Source: Sphingobacterium spiritivorum ATCC 33861
GTDB lineage: Bacteria > Bacteroidota > Bacteroidia > Sphingobacteriales > Sphingobacteriaceae
NCBI RefSeq assembly: GCF_000143765.1
Contig: NZ_GL379770.1
Coordinates: 744,001-808,000 of the forward strand
Length of the DNA stretch: 64,000 nt
Reading direction: 5' to 3'
Shown piece by piece: positions 63,991-64,000 of the stretch. The notes beneath the pieces were generated by a model. That model saw nothing but the letters and a program-made list of their open reading frames with translations, made no database searches and was not told the origin of the DNA. Numbering within the stretch: position 1 is the stretch's first letter; every line of letters begins with the position of its first letter. The translations under genes were made by a program, and so were the position numbers.

Positions 63991-64000
63991 GATAAGAGTT

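Overview
The window reads as chromosomal DNA of a Bacteroidota bacterium of the Sphingobacteriaceae type, most likely Sphingobacterium or a close relative. The evidence is a SusC/SusD pair with a propeller/Y_Y_Y regulator, a type IX secretion (T9SS) type B cargo with its PorP/SprF partner, a DUF5606 protein, many lipoproteins and signal peptides, rare Shine-Dalgarno sequences and moderate-to-low GC. This placement is inference from gene content; no rRNA or tRNA gene was seen.

Layout. 1-9.9 kb: sbcCD (sbcC cut by the window edge), a SelW-like Rdx protein, two secreted alpha/beta hydrolases, a diheme c-type cytochrome, a PA0069-type radical SAM protein, small secreted and membrane proteins, DUF5606, cyclophilin, radC and a methyltransferase. 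10-21.6 kb: a polysaccharide utilisation locus on the minus strand (regulator, susC, susD, GH144-like glucanase, GH3 beta-glucosidase) whose enzymes point to beta-1,2-glucan (sophoro-oligosaccharides). 21.7-26.4 kb: a lipoprotein hydrolase, a YiiX-like hydrolase, then four VOC-fold genes, a SnoaL-like gene and a Crp/Fnr regulator. 26.4-34.8 kb: a small gene broken by an in-frame TGA, asnB, an M28 peptidase, a NodB-like protein, DPP IV, a DUF1080 protein and folB. 34.8-35.3 kb: a gene-free cluster of hairpin repeats followed by an elaborate hsp20 promoter. 35.3-41.5 kb: hsp20, small membrane proteins, a thioesterase, an ECF sigma factor with an overlapping membrane-protein gene, AHSA1, DUF2625, hemG and PorP/SprF. 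41.6-53.3 kb: one giant gene of about 3890 codons. 53.3-64 kb: a decayed hydrolase, an NmrA-like/HxlR divergent pair, a DEAD-box helicase, an unrecognised lipoprotein, a DUF819 membrane protein, two Gfo/Idh/MocA oxidoreductases and a WG-repeat protein.

The giant protein (beta-helix, MBG modules, a BspA/DUF285 tract, 29 tandem 78-residue MBG repeats, T9SS type B C-terminus) is very probably exported by T9SS with help from the PorP/SprF protein encoded just downstream, as for SprB-like adhesins.

The least expected signals are regulatory. A near-identical ECF-like promoter (TGTAACGTTT ... TTACTAA) lies upstream of the sigma factor at 37.2 kb and also upstream of a distant paralog (7.1 kb) of the sigma factor's membrane partner. 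An exact TACT-N7-AGTA box lies in front of the HxlR gene. Twin GACAAAATGTC palindromes three helical turns apart precede a sigma-54-like promoter at hsp20. An 18-bp hairpin buries the preferred start codon of the radical SAM gene. Everything here is read by eye; no database search was run.
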